Shown here in pieces: positions 35,525 to 43,898 of a stretch of DNA of 64,000 nucleotides; position 1 is the first letter of the stretch; the number at the start of each line of letters is the position of its first letter. The translations under genes were made by a program, and so were the position numbers. The notes beneath the pieces are model-generated. The model saw only the letters and a list, made by a program, of their open reading frames with translations. It ran no database searches and was not told the origin of the DNA. Source of the stretch: Parahaliea aestuarii (GTDB lineage Bacteria; Pseudomonadota; Gammaproteobacteria; Pseudomonadales; Halieaceae); the NCBI RefSeq assembly GCF_008064635.1, contig NZ_VRYZ01000002.1, forward strand, positions 310,001-374,000. Reading direction: 5' to 3'.

Positions 35525-37852
35525 ATGCACAACAACACACTCGCAATCCGCAAGCACCCGCTGTCAGCCGCACTGACCGGGCTCGGCAGGTCGGCCGGTG
35601 TCGCCCTGCTGGGTGGCGCGGTCACGTTCGGCAGCATCGCCGTGCAGGCCCAGGAAGAGCGCCGGGGTGGTTCAGCCGCACTGCTGGAGGAAGTTGTCGT
35701 TACCGCTCGCAAGCGGGCCGAGGAATCCCAGGACGTACCGGTGGCAATTTCCGCCTATGGCGCAGACCAGATTGAAGCGCTGAAAGTCAGGGACCTTACC
35801 AACCTCTCCGTGGGCATGCCCAATGTGGCGCTGGATGACGTCGGCACCAGCCGCGGCGCGGCCAACTTCTCTATCCGCGGCCTCGGTATCAACAGCTCCA
35901 TTCCCGGGATCGACCCAACAGTCGGGCTGATCGTCGACGGGGTCTACCAGGGCATGACAGTGGGCACCGTCTTCGACACCTTCGACCTTGAGAGCATCGA
36001 AGTGCTGAGGGGCCCGCAGGGCACCCTGTTCGGCCGCAACGTTACCGGCGGCGCCATTCTGATGAACACCAAGAAACCCGGTGACGAATTCGAGCTAACC
36101 CTGCGTGCCGCCGCCGACCAGGGCGATGAAGGCGGCCTGAACAGCTACCTTATGGGCAGTGTCGGCGGCCCGGTGACTGACTGGATGGCGGCCAAATTCA
36201 CCGCCTACTACAACGACGATCAGGGCTGGCTGGAGAACAGGCGGGACGTGGGTGGCTTCCTGCCTGAGAACCTCGTTGGCAAAGACCTGGGCGCCATCGA
36301 ACAGACCATGTTCCGGCCGGTTGTGGTGATTACCCCGAGCGATCGAGTGGAGCTGACACTGCGCTATGAATACTCGGAAGTCGAAGGCGACGGCCCCGTA
36401 TCCCAGTGTCACACCAATGGCTCTGGCGTTCCCTGTGCTTTCCAGGGCTATGATCGCGAAGACTTCAAGGTATCCATCGACGAGCCCGGCTTCCAGGAAG
36501 GCGAGACCAACTCCTTCACTGCCCAACTGGACTGGGACGTTGACTTTGGCGATGGCACCATCACCAACATCTTCGGCTGGAGGGACTACGATTCAAGCTC
36601 TCTGGGCGATATCGATGCCCAGCCGGTATGGCTGTTCCATGCCCCCGCCTGGCTGCAAACCGAGCAGTACAGTAACGAGCTGCGCTACAACGGTCTGTTC
36701 AACAATGACTTCAATGTCACGGCCGGCGTTTACTACTTCAACAACGACATCACCTACCACGAGCGGCGCGAGTTTGGCGGCATCGCCACCGGGGGTGCAG
36801 GGCCTTTCCTGCAGGCTGACGGTGGTGGCACCCTGGATGTCGAATCCTGGACCGTATTCGGGCAGGTGGACTACGACCTGAACAGCAGCCTGACGCTTAC
36901 CGCGGGTATCAACTACTCGGAAGAGGACAAGGAAGCGCGCATCGTTTCCCTGATCGACAACGTCAACTCACCCTGTAACGTGGTGGTCAATAACGACTGT
37001 CCCTTCGACTTTGAGGACGAGGACAGCTGGGATGCGTTCTCACCCAAGCTCGGCTTTACCTGGCACACGTCGGACAGCTCACGCATCTACGGCTCCTGGT
37101 CCCGCGGCTTCCGCTCTGGCGGCTACAACCTGCGCAACACCTCCGCCGATCCCAACGACATTCCCGGCCCCTTCGATCAGGAGCAGGTGGACAGTTTCGA
37201 GGTGGGTTACAAGTCGGAATTCAGCCGCGGCAAGCTGAATGCCGCCGTGTTCTACAACCAGGTGGACGACATGCAGCGGGAGATCAACCTCCCCAGCCAG
37301 GGCGTGGGCGTGGTACAGCTGATTCGCAATACCGCTGAGGCCACTCTCTTCGGTGTCGAAGTCGATGGTACCTTCGCTCTCACCGACAACCTGGTTGCCC
37401 AGGCTTCTATCGGCTGGCTGGATGCCGAGTACGACGATGTGTCCTTTGACCTGAATGGAGATGGTGTTGTCGACGGCGCGGACGAGTCTCTCGACCTGCC
37501 CCGCGCGGCCGAACTGACCTACTCCCTGGGCCTGAATCACGATATGGACATCGGCGACCTGGGTTACCTGAGTTCGCGGATCAATTACGCCTACCGCGAT
37601 GAATCCGCTTACACCGACAACAACCTCGGCACCATCGACGAGCAGGACATCCTGGATATCGGCTTCGATTTCTACACCGCGAACGGTCACTGGGTATTCT
37701 CCCTGTACGGCCGCAACCTGCTGGATACCGTGAAACAGGGTGGCGACACCCAACTGCCGGACTCTCTGGGCGGCCTGCTGCCCTGGGGCGGCAGCTTCTC
37801 ACCACTGTCCAAGGGTACCCGCTACGGCATCGAGGTAACTTACAACCTGTAA
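35525..37852 (+). CDS. TonB-dependent outer-membrane receptor 4 (paralogue of 3)
   Basis: 775 residues, with gaggga before the ATG. Signal peptide to about AVQAQ, TonB box EEVVVTARKR, plug motif IEVLRGPQGTLFGRNVTGGAIL, and a barrel ending EVTYNL. Long stretches match receptor 3 (RGLGINS(T/S)IP, SWSRGFRSGGYNLRNT, DLNGDGVVDG). Codon use looks slightly less GC-rich than in receptor 3, which may mean a separate history after duplication. Followed by a strong bidirectional terminator. Confidence 0.92.
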   Translation: MHNNTLAIRKHPLSAALTGLGRSAGVALLGGAVTFGSIAVQAQEERRGGSAALLEEVVVTARKRAEESQDVPVAISAYGADQIEALKVRDLTNLSVGMPNVALDDVGTSRGAANFSIRGLGINSSIPGIDPTVGLIVDGVYQGMTVGTVFDTFDLESIEVLRGPQGTLFGRNVTGGAILMNTKKPGDEFELTLRAAADQGDEGGLNSYLMGSVGGPVTDWMAAKFTAYYNDDQGWLENRRDVGGFLPENLVGKDLGAIEQTMFRPVVVITPSDRVELTLRYEYSEVEGDGPVSQCHTNGSGVPCAFQGYDREDFKVSIDEPGFQEGETNSFTAQLDWDVDFGDGTITNIFGWRDYDSSSLGDIDAQPVWLFHAPAWLQTEQYSNELRYNGLFNNDFNVTAGVYYFNNDITYHERREFGGIATGGAGPFLQADGGGTLDVESWTVFGQVDYDLNSSLTLTAGINYSEEDKEARIVSLIDNVNSPCNVVVNNDCPFDFEDEDSWDAFSPKLGFTWHTSDSSRIYGSWSRGFRSGGYNLRNTSADPNDIPGPFDQEQVDSFEVGYKSEFSRGKLNAAVFYNQVDDMQREINLPSQGVGVVQLIRNTAEATLFGVEVDGTFALTDNLVAQASIGWLDAEYDDVSFDLNGDGVVDGADESLDLPRAAELTYSLGLNHDMDIGDLGYLSSRINYAYRDESAYTDNNLGTIDEQDILDIGFDFYTANGHWVFSLYGRNLLDTVKQGGDTQLPDSLGGLLPWGGSFSPLSKGTRYGIEVTYNL

Positions 37853-37872
37853 GCCACCCCGCCACCAGGCAA

Positions 37873-37905
37873 CAAAAAAGGGCGGCCTCCGGGCCGCCCT
37901 TTTTC
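37873..37905. terminator. Bidirectional intrinsic terminator
   Basis: GGGCGGCC (37880-37887) and GGCCGCCC (37892-37899) with a 4-base loop, A6 on the left and T6 on the right. It lies between the converging receptor 4 and fabY genes and can stop both. Confidence 0.92.
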
Positions 37906-37946
37906 GTTTTCGCCATCAATTATCCGATAGCGAGCAAGCTACCCGA

Positions 37947-39821
37947 TCAATCGTCGAGGCCGACGCTGCCAAAGGGTGATTCCAGCTCCAGCGACACCCG
38001 GTGCGGCCCCACCTGCAGCTCGCTCTGGCCCATCACCACGTCATCGTCCCCCAGTACCCCGTAATCGAAGTGGTAGGTGGGACTGATGTCGCCGGCAATC
38101 ATGGCCTCATCGTAGGCCGCCTGGCGCTCGCGCACGCCCTCGTTGGCGGCCTCCCAGGCCTTCCATTCGCTGTCGCTGTAGCGCGCCTGCAGCAGTTTGC
38201 GGGTAACGCGCGGGCTCAGCAGCGAGGCGGTGGCGTTGTTGCCGCCGAAGCCCTTGGAATTCACCAGGGTGTAGTACAAGGCGTTCGGATCGATCTCCCG
38301 GTGCCTGTTGCTCAGGTCGAGATGGTCGCGGTGCACGTCCTCGGCAAACTCCTCCACCGTGCTGATACCCGGCACCAGGCCGTGGGCCCAGGTGCCGAGC
38401 GTGGTCGTCACCTGGTCGCCGGAGGCCGAACCCAGTGAATGGCCGAGGTAGCACTTAATGGCCGCGACCGGCCAGTGGTCAATGCCGAAGGCTTTGGCCG
38501 TTTCCTCCAGAATGCGCGATTCGGTGACCCGGTTCTGGGGGGTGCCGGTGCCGTGGGCCTGCACCAGGCCGCCGCTGCGCAGGGCCTTGTCGCCGATGAT
38601 GGCGCGCACGCCCGCCATCGCCCGGGCCATGGTGAGGTAGTTGCCCACCCCGGGGCCAGAGATGGACTTCTTGAAACCGTCGGCGTTGACGAACACATCC
38701 GGCGCCGCACCAAACATCGTGGCGCCCGTCTCCAGCGCCAGCGCGTCGTCGAACAACACCACCATCTGCGCTGACTCGGCAATGGTGAAACCGCAGTTGT
38801 CGGCGAAGGGGCGGCAGGCACGGCGGTGATCCGGGCTCTGGCTGTCATCCAGACCGTCCAGCGCGCGCAGCCCCTTGTCGGTGGCCAGGGCGCCCATGGC
38901 GGCGTAACCCTCCATCACCTCGGGGTTGATGGGTGCCTCGGCGGAGCCGATAAAGGCCACCCGGGCGCGGCCGCTGCGAATGTCGTCGATACCCAGGCGC
39001 AGGTTGTACAGGAAAGAAGCGCAGGCCCCGAGGCTGGCGCCGGTGGAGCCGAGGCTGCCGAGCACATAGGCATTGACGAAGTCCGCCGGCATTTCGGCCA
39101 GGCTAAGGGGGCAGAATTTGGAGGTGACCCGCTGGCCGTTGTAGCGGGCCTTGAGCATGCCGCCGGCGCCGGCGCCGTCCATCTGACCCATGGCGCTGCC
39201 GGCGTAGACGCTGACCTGTTCCACGCTGACCCGCCGGGCGACGTCTTCCCAGTCCAGCCCCAGGCTGCCCAGGGCATCCGAGGCGGCATAGACCATCATC
39301 TGCAGGCCCCGCGGGTGATTGCGCGAGGGGTAGAGTTTACCCGGCTCGAAGCCGGTGGGCAGCTGGCCGGCCGCCTTGACCTCGAACTCGCGGATGGTCG
39401 GCAGCAGGAACTCCTGCTGGCCGCGGATTTTGACATTGGCGTGGGTGACGGTGGTGGGGGTGACCTCCCACTCGGGGGGGATCACTTCCGGCAGGTACTG
39501 GCGCTTGATATCGAAGGTGACCGGCTGGCCATTGCTCTGGGTGGGAAAGCGGCGGTTCCACTGCACGCGATCGACATCGAAATGGTTCAGCTCCACCCGC
39601 CGCACCAGGGTGTGGTCGAGGATGTAGTGCTCGTCAGCGCTCTCTACACTCCCGCCACTCTCCAGCCCCATCAGCCGGGCCAGCGCGGCGAAGGTACGCT
39701 GGCGCTCCGCGGCCGGCAGCGCCGACTGCACCAGCCGTCGATACGCATGGTGATTCGAAGCCCGCCCGGCGCCGTTGATACCACCAAATCCCACAATCAC
39801 CGGCAAACGCTGCGCACCCAT
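37947..39821 (-). CDS. fabY: FabY-type beta-ketoacyl-ACP synthase
   Basis: 624 residues from ATG 39821, preceded by aggaag at good spacing. It closely follows the Pseudomonas aeruginosa FabY (PA5174) pattern: LPVIVGFGG N-terminus, AGQLPTGFEPG, then a thiolase-fold core with nucleophile C267 (GACASF), H423 (AHGTGTP) and H461 (GHSLGSASG). FabY starts fatty acid synthesis from acetyl-CoA and malonyl-ACP in place of FabH. About 200 residues precede the core, as in FabY. It diverges from the GlxA-like regulator. Confidence 0.92.
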   Translation of the reverse strand: MGAQRLPVIVGFGGINGAGRASNHHAYRRLVQSALPAAERQRTFAALARLMGLESGGSVESADEHYILDHTLVRRVELNHFDVDRVQWNRRFPTQSNGQPVTFDIKRQYLPEVIPPEWEVTPTTVTHANVKIRGQQEFLLPTIREFEVKAAGQLPTGFEPGKLYPSRNHPRGLQMMVYAASDALGSLGLDWEDVARRVSVEQVSVYAGSAMGQMDGAGAGGMLKARYNGQRVTSKFCPLSLAEMPADFVNAYVLGSLGSTGASLGACASFLYNLRLGIDDIRSGRARVAFIGSAEAPINPEVMEGYAAMGALATDKGLRALDGLDDSQSPDHRRACRPFADNCGFTIAESAQMVVLFDDALALETGATMFGAAPDVFVNADGFKKSISGPGVGNYLTMARAMAGVRAIIGDKALRSGGLVQAHGTGTPQNRVTESRILEETAKAFGIDHWPVAAIKCYLGHSLGSASGDQVTTTLGTWAHGLVPGISTVEEFAEDVHRDHLDLSNRHREIDPNALYYTLVNSKGFGGNNATASLLSPRVTRKLLQARYSDSEWKAWEAANEGVRERQAAYDEAMIAGDISPTYHFDYGVLGDDDVVMGQSELQVGPHRVSLELESPFGSVGLDD

Positions 39822-39951
39822 TACCACTTCCTACCTCTGGTTGTCTGTTGACTGGCCCCAGTGTACGGCGGGAGCCTCCCTATTGATCAGGCTATTTCTG
39901 TCACTTTTTGTGCTAATTTGGACAACTCCATCGTCACACCAGGAATCGCGC

Positions 39952-40965
39952 ATGTACACGGCTGCCGCCGCCCTCTACCCGGATGCCCTCGCCAGCAGCG
40001 TCACCCTGCCGATGGAAATCCTGCAGGCGGCGAGCCAGATGGCCAGCGTCGGCGAACGCGGCCGGGCACAGGCGCGCTTCCTGCTGACCGCGCCCGACAC
40101 CACCCCGCTGCGCCTGGCCAGTGGCATCCAGCTTTCCCCGGACATCGCCTTCGACCAGCTGCCGCCTCTCGATCTGCTGATCCTGCCGGCCATCTGGCGC
40201 AACCCCCTGCCCACCCTGAAGGGGGCCTCACGGTGGCTGGCGCAGCTGGCGGCCATCGCCGGGCAGGGCACCCGTATCTGCAGCGTCGGCACCGCCAGCT
40301 GCCTGCTGGCAGAGGCCGGGCTGCTCGACGGCCGCCCCGCCACCACCCACTGGAACTACTTCGATCGCTTCGCCCGCCGCTATCCCCGGGTGCAACTGAA
40401 AACCCGCCACCTGATCACCCAGAGCGACAACATCTACTGCGTCGGCAGCGTGAATAGCATCGCCGACCTGATGGTGCACATCGTCGAAGGCTGGTTCGGC
40501 ACCCGCGTGGCGCGGGCGGTCGAACAGCAATTTTCGCCGGAAATTCGCCGTTCCTTCCGCGCCGCGGCCTACCAGGACAGCACCCGCAGCAGCCACCACG
40601 ACGAGACCGTGATACAGGCCCAGCAGTACTTGCAGGACAACCTGGCCAGCGGCGGCCGCCTCGAGGACCTGGCCCGGCAGCTGGACATCAGCCCGCGCAC
40701 CCTGAGCCGGCGCTTTCGCATCGCCACCGGCTACAGCACCCAGCAATACCTCAACAGCCTGCGCCTGGCCACCGCTCGCGACCTGTTGCGGCGTAGCAAC
40801 CTCAGCATCGCGGAAATCTGCTGGCAGCTCGGCCTGCAGGATGTGAGCTACTTTGCGCGCCTGTTTCGACAGCACCACGGGGTCAGCCCCATGCGCTATC
40901 GCGAGGCCGCCCGGGGCAAGCTGTTCGACCCGGTAGCCGGGGCCGGCCGGGGCCGCCGCCCTTGA
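39952..40965 (+). CDS. GlxA-like AraC family regulator with DJ-1/PfpI domain
   Basis: 337 residues from ATG 39952 (MYTAAAALYPDALASS). An N-terminal class I amidotransferase-like domain (about 1-190) has SVGTASCLLAEAGLLDGRPATTHW, the usual nucleophile-elbow region, with cysteine at that place. A C-terminal AraC double HTH (about 230-325) includes DISPRTLSRRFRIATG and LGLQDVSYFARLFRQHHGVSP. Members sense nitrogen or amine compounds, but the ligand here is unknown. It is divergent from fabY across 130 bases. Confidence 0.92.
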   Translation: MYTAAAALYPDALASSVTLPMEILQAASQMASVGERGRAQARFLLTAPDTTPLRLASGIQLSPDIAFDQLPPLDLLILPAIWRNPLPTLKGASRWLAQLAAIAGQGTRICSVGTASCLLAEAGLLDGRPATTHWNYFDRFARRYPRVQLKTRHLITQSDNIYCVGSVNSIADLMVHIVEGWFGTRVARAVEQQFSPEIRRSFRAAAYQDSTRSSHHDETVIQAQQYLQDNLASGGRLEDLARQLDISPRTLSRRFRIATGYSTQQYLNSLRLATARDLLRRSNLSIAEICWQLGLQDVSYFARLFRQHHGVSPMRYREAARGKLFDPVAGAGRGRRP

Positions 40966-41060
40966 GCGCCGGGCGGGTCTGTGGCTAAATGAGCGCCCGT
41001 TTTCGGGCCGGTTGAACCGCGCCCTGTCCCGTCCCACCTACCACAGACCGGATTTCCACC

Positions 41061-42242
41061 ATGAGCCAAGAAGCTGTTGTCATTGTCGCCGGTGCCCGCA
41101 CTCCCATGGGAGGCCTGCAGGGATCACTGTCCGAGGTCACCGCGCCGGAACTGGGCGCCACCGCCATCGCTGAAGCCGTTGCCCGCAGCGGCATCGACGC
41201 CGCCGATGTCGACGAAGTGTTCATGGGCTGCGTCCTGCCCGCCGGTCTCAAGCAGGGCCCCGCCCGCCAGGCGGCCATCGGCGCCGGCATCCCCAAGAGC
41301 ACCGGGGCGGTCACCCTGAACAAGCTCTGCGGCAGCGGCATGCAGGCCACCATCTTCGGCTATGACAGCATCGCCGCCGGCACCAACAAGGTGGTTGTGA
41401 CCGGCGGCATGGAAAGCATGACCAACGCGCCCTACGTCCTGCCCGGCGCCCGCAGCGGCCTGCGCGCCGGCCACAAGAGCATCTGTGACCACATGTTCCT
41501 GGACGGCCTGGAAGATGCCTACACCGGTCGCGCCATGGGCAGCTTCGCGCAGCAGACCGCCAACGAGCGCGGCCTGACCCGCGAGCAGATGGATGCCTTT
41601 GCCGTGGAGTCACTGACCCGCGCCAAGCGCGCCATCGAGGACGGCTCCCTGAAAGCCGAAACCGTGCCCGTCACCGTGAAAACCCGCAAGGGTGACGTGG
41701 TAATCGTCGACGACGAGCAGCCCCACAAGGCCGCCATCGACAAGATCCCCAACCTGCGCCCGGCCTTCGACAAGGAAGGCACCATCACCGCCGCCAATGC
41801 CAGCTCCATCTCCGACGGCGCCAGCGCCCTGGTGCTGATGGCAGAGAGCGAAGCCGAGCGCCGCGGTCTCAAGCCCTTCGCCCGCATTGTCGCCCATGCC
41901 CGCCACAGCCAGGAGCCGGCGGAGTTCACCATCGCCCCCATTGGCGCGGTGCAGAAGCTGTTCGACAAGACCGGCTGGAGCGCCGACAGCGTTGACCTGT
42001 TCGAGATCAACGAAGCCTTTGCCATGGTGACCATGCTGGCGATGCAGGACCTCGGCCTTGATCACGCCAAAGTCAACATCCACGGCGGCGCCTGTGCCCA
42101 GGGCCATCCCATCGGTTCCACTGGCTCGCGCATCATCGTCAGCCTGATGTACGCCCTGCAGAAGTACGGCAAGAAGCGCGGCGTGGCGGCACTGTGCATC
42201 GGCGGTGGCGAAGCCACAGCGGTTGCTATCGAACTGCTGTAG
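41061..42242 (+). CDS. Acetyl-CoA C-acetyltransferase (thiolase)
   Basis: 393 residues, the standard length. It condenses two acetyl-CoA or cleaves acetoacetyl-CoA. The nucleophile is C90 (LCGSGM), the general acids are H349 (GHPIGSTGSR) and C379 (CIGGGEA), and the GGACAQGHP stretch is intact. Biosynthetic-type features (VTLNKLCGSGMQ) suggest the acetoacetyl-CoA enzyme. HMG-CoA reductase in this window could be linked through acetoacetyl-CoA, but HMG-CoA synthase is not present. It is 37 bases upstream of ribB. Confidence 0.95.
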   Translation: MSQEAVVIVAGARTPMGGLQGSLSEVTAPELGATAIAEAVARSGIDAADVDEVFMGCVLPAGLKQGPARQAAIGAGIPKSTGAVTLNKLCGSGMQATIFGYDSIAAGTNKVVVTGGMESMTNAPYVLPGARSGLRAGHKSICDHMFLDGLEDAYTGRAMGSFAQQTANERGLTREQMDAFAVESLTRAKRAIEDGSLKAETVPVTVKTRKGDVVIVDDEQPHKAAIDKIPNLRPAFDKEGTITAANASSISDGASALVLMAESEAERRGLKPFARIVAHARHSQEPAEFTIAPIGAVQKLFDKTGWSADSVDLFEINEAFAMVTMLAMQDLGLDHAKVNIHGGACAQGHPIGSTGSRIIVSLMYALQKYGKKRGVAALCIGGGEATAVAIELL

Positions 42243-42279
42243 ATTGCACCCACCTCCACCGCAAAGGCGCACTACCGAT

Positions 42280-43392
42280 ATGGCACTTTCCAGCATTCCC
42301 GATATTCTCGACGACATTCGTGCCGGCAAGATGGTCATCCTGATGGACGACGAGGACCGGGAGAACGAGGGTGACCTGATCGTGGCGGCCCAGGCTGTCA
42401 CACCCGAGATCATCACCTTCTTTGCCAGCGAGGCCTGTGGCCTGATCTGCATGCCGATCACCGAGGAGCGCGCGCGGCGCCTGCAGCTGCCGCTGATGGT
42501 GCGCGACAACCGCTCCCAGCACGAAACCAACTTCACCGTGTCCATCGACGCCGCGGAGCGCAAGGGCCCGGGCATCAGCTCGGTACAGCGCGCCCACACC
42601 GCCCTCAAGGCGGTGGCCGCCGATGCCAAGCCCAGCGATATCATCCAGCCGGGGCATATCTTCCCGCTGGTGGCCAAGCCCGGCGGCGTCCTGCGCCGCG
42701 CCGGACATACCGAGGCCGGTGTTGACCTGGCCCGCATGGCCGGCTTCGAACCGGCGGCGCTGATCGTGGAGATCATGAACGAGGACGGCACCATGGCCCG
42801 CCGCCCGCAGTTGGAAGTGTTCGCCGAGAAGCACGGCCTGCGCATGGGCACCATCGCCGACCTGATCGAGTACCGCTCCCTGCACGAGCAGTCGGTGGAA
42901 CTCACCGACAGCAAGCCGGTGAATACCGAATTCGGCCCCTTCGAGCTGCACACTTTCCGCGACCTGGTGGACGACACCCTGCACTTTGCCCTGACCCGCG
43001 GCGAGATCCGCGAGGACAGCGCCTGCCTGGTGCGGGTGCAAACGGTGAATACGCTGCGCGATGTACTGGGCACGCGCATCGAAGGCTCGGAGGGCTGGTC
43101 CTACCGCCGCGCGATGCAAAAGGTGGCGGAGGAGAACTGCGGCGCGGTGATCCTGATCGGCCAGCCACCGAATACGTCGGCCCTGCTGGACGAGGTGAAG
43201 CAGTTCCCGGAACCCCCGGCAGTGACTGGCCCGGCGAGTTCGGATGGCACGCAGAATTACCGGGTGATCGGTACCGGCTCGCAGATTCTGAAGCGCATCG
43301 GGGTCGGCAAGATGCGCCTGATGTCAGCGCCGGTACACTTCAATGCGCTGTCCGGTTTCAACCTGGAAGTGACGGAGTTTGTGGAGCCCTGA
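42280..43392 (+). CDS. ribB: 3,4-dihydroxy-2-butanone-4-phosphate synthase with degenerate RibA-like tail
   Basis: 370 residues from ATG 42280. The N-terminal RibB domain (1-200) is complete: the acid motif DDEDRENEGD, HETNFTVSIDA and RRAGHTEAGVDLARM. It makes 3,4-dihydroxy-2-butanone 4-phosphate from ribulose 5-phosphate for riboflavin. The C-terminal half aligns with GTP cyclohydrolase II, but the three zinc cysteines (SECLTGD...CDCG in active RibA) are missing (LVRVQTVNTLRDVLG), so this half should be inactive. Such RibB-RibX fusions are common in gammaproteobacteria. A terminator follows. Confidence 0.93.
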   Translation: MALSSIPDILDDIRAGKMVILMDDEDRENEGDLIVAAQAVTPEIITFFASEACGLICMPITEERARRLQLPLMVRDNRSQHETNFTVSIDAAERKGPGISSVQRAHTALKAVAADAKPSDIIQPGHIFPLVAKPGGVLRRAGHTEAGVDLARMAGFEPAALIVEIMNEDGTMARRPQLEVFAEKHGLRMGTIADLIEYRSLHEQSVELTDSKPVNTEFGPFELHTFRDLVDDTLHFALTRGEIREDSACLVRVQTVNTLRDVLGTRIEGSEGWSYRRAMQKVAEENCGAVILIGQPPNTSALLDEVKQFPEPPAVTGPASSDGTQNYRVIGTGSQILKRIGVGKMRLMSAPVHFNALSGFNLEVTEFVEP

Positions 43393-43419
43393 GTGGGCGA
43401 CATGCACAGTAGTATTCCG

Positions 43420-43444
43420 AAGGGCGCTGCGGCGTCCTTTTTTG
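43420..43444 (+). terminator. Intrinsic terminator after ribB
   Basis: AAGGGCGC (43420-43427) pairs with GCGTCCTT (43432-43439, one G-U pair) over a 4-base loop and runs into T6. Confidence 0.8.
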
Positions 43445-43492
43445 TTGGCAATTCTTTATAAGCCATTTGGGTCGAGGTGGTTCATAAACCCG

Positions 43493-43628
43493 CGCGCGGA
43501 CCGGCCGGGAGCTTTCCGGGACACGCCGTGAACCCATCCATGGGGGGCTCTTCAGCCGGTACGCCGGAGCGGCCCGCCCAGGGCGCTGACGGTCCCGGAA
43601 AGCTCCCGGCCACCCCACGCGCTCCACC
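43493..43628 (-). repeat. Palindromic MITE/REPIN-like element, copy A
   Basis: It is bounded by a perfect 20-bp inverted repeat, GGCCGGGAGCTTTCCGGGAC at 43503-43522 and its exact complement at 43592-43611. Its reverse complement matches copy B outside and inside the arms (ggagcgcg, tccgggaccgtc, catggatg, ttcacggcgtgtcccggaa). Confidence 0.8.
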
Positions 43629-43629
43629 G

Positions 43630-43675
43630 CGAGAATTTCAGGCTTGCGACTTCGATCTTATTAGCCTGAATCTCG
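43630..43675. repeat. Hairpin between the two repeat copies
   Basis: The left arm cgagaatttcaggct (43630-43644) pairs with agcctgaatctcg (43663-43675) apart from two extra bases. It may be the end of the same repeat family or a terminator-like structure. Confidence 0.55.
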
Positions 43676-43733
43676 TGCTGACGCAGGGAGCCAATCGAGC
43701 ATTCCTATTCCGAAGTAGCAGAATTGAAAAGAC

Positions 43734-43857
43734 TACCGGTGGAGCGCGTATGGTACCCGGGGCTCTTCCGGGACCGTCAACGGCATGGATGCCGTTGAAG
43801 AGACTACATGGATGTATTCACGGCGTGTCCCGGAAGGGCCCCGGGTTCCGTGCGCGC
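43734..43857 (+). repeat. Palindromic MITE/REPIN-like element, copy B
   Basis: Arms at 43755-43774 and 43827-43846 match in 19 of 20 positions, and a second perfect palindrome CAACGGCAT GG ATGCCGTTG sits inside at 43778-43797. Inverted relative to copy A and diverged from it mostly in the inner part. Confidence 0.8.
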
Positions 43858-43898
43858 GAAAGCAACGCACCCCACAGAGAACCGGATATACGTCTGCT

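Larger units (their letters stand above)
43393..43898. other. 506-bp intergenic region filled with palindromic repeats
   Basis: After the ribB terminator the region consists of two inverted repeat copies and a hairpin between them, up to the end of the opposing acylase gene. No gene is supported; long open frames here translate the repeats. Confidence 0.75.
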
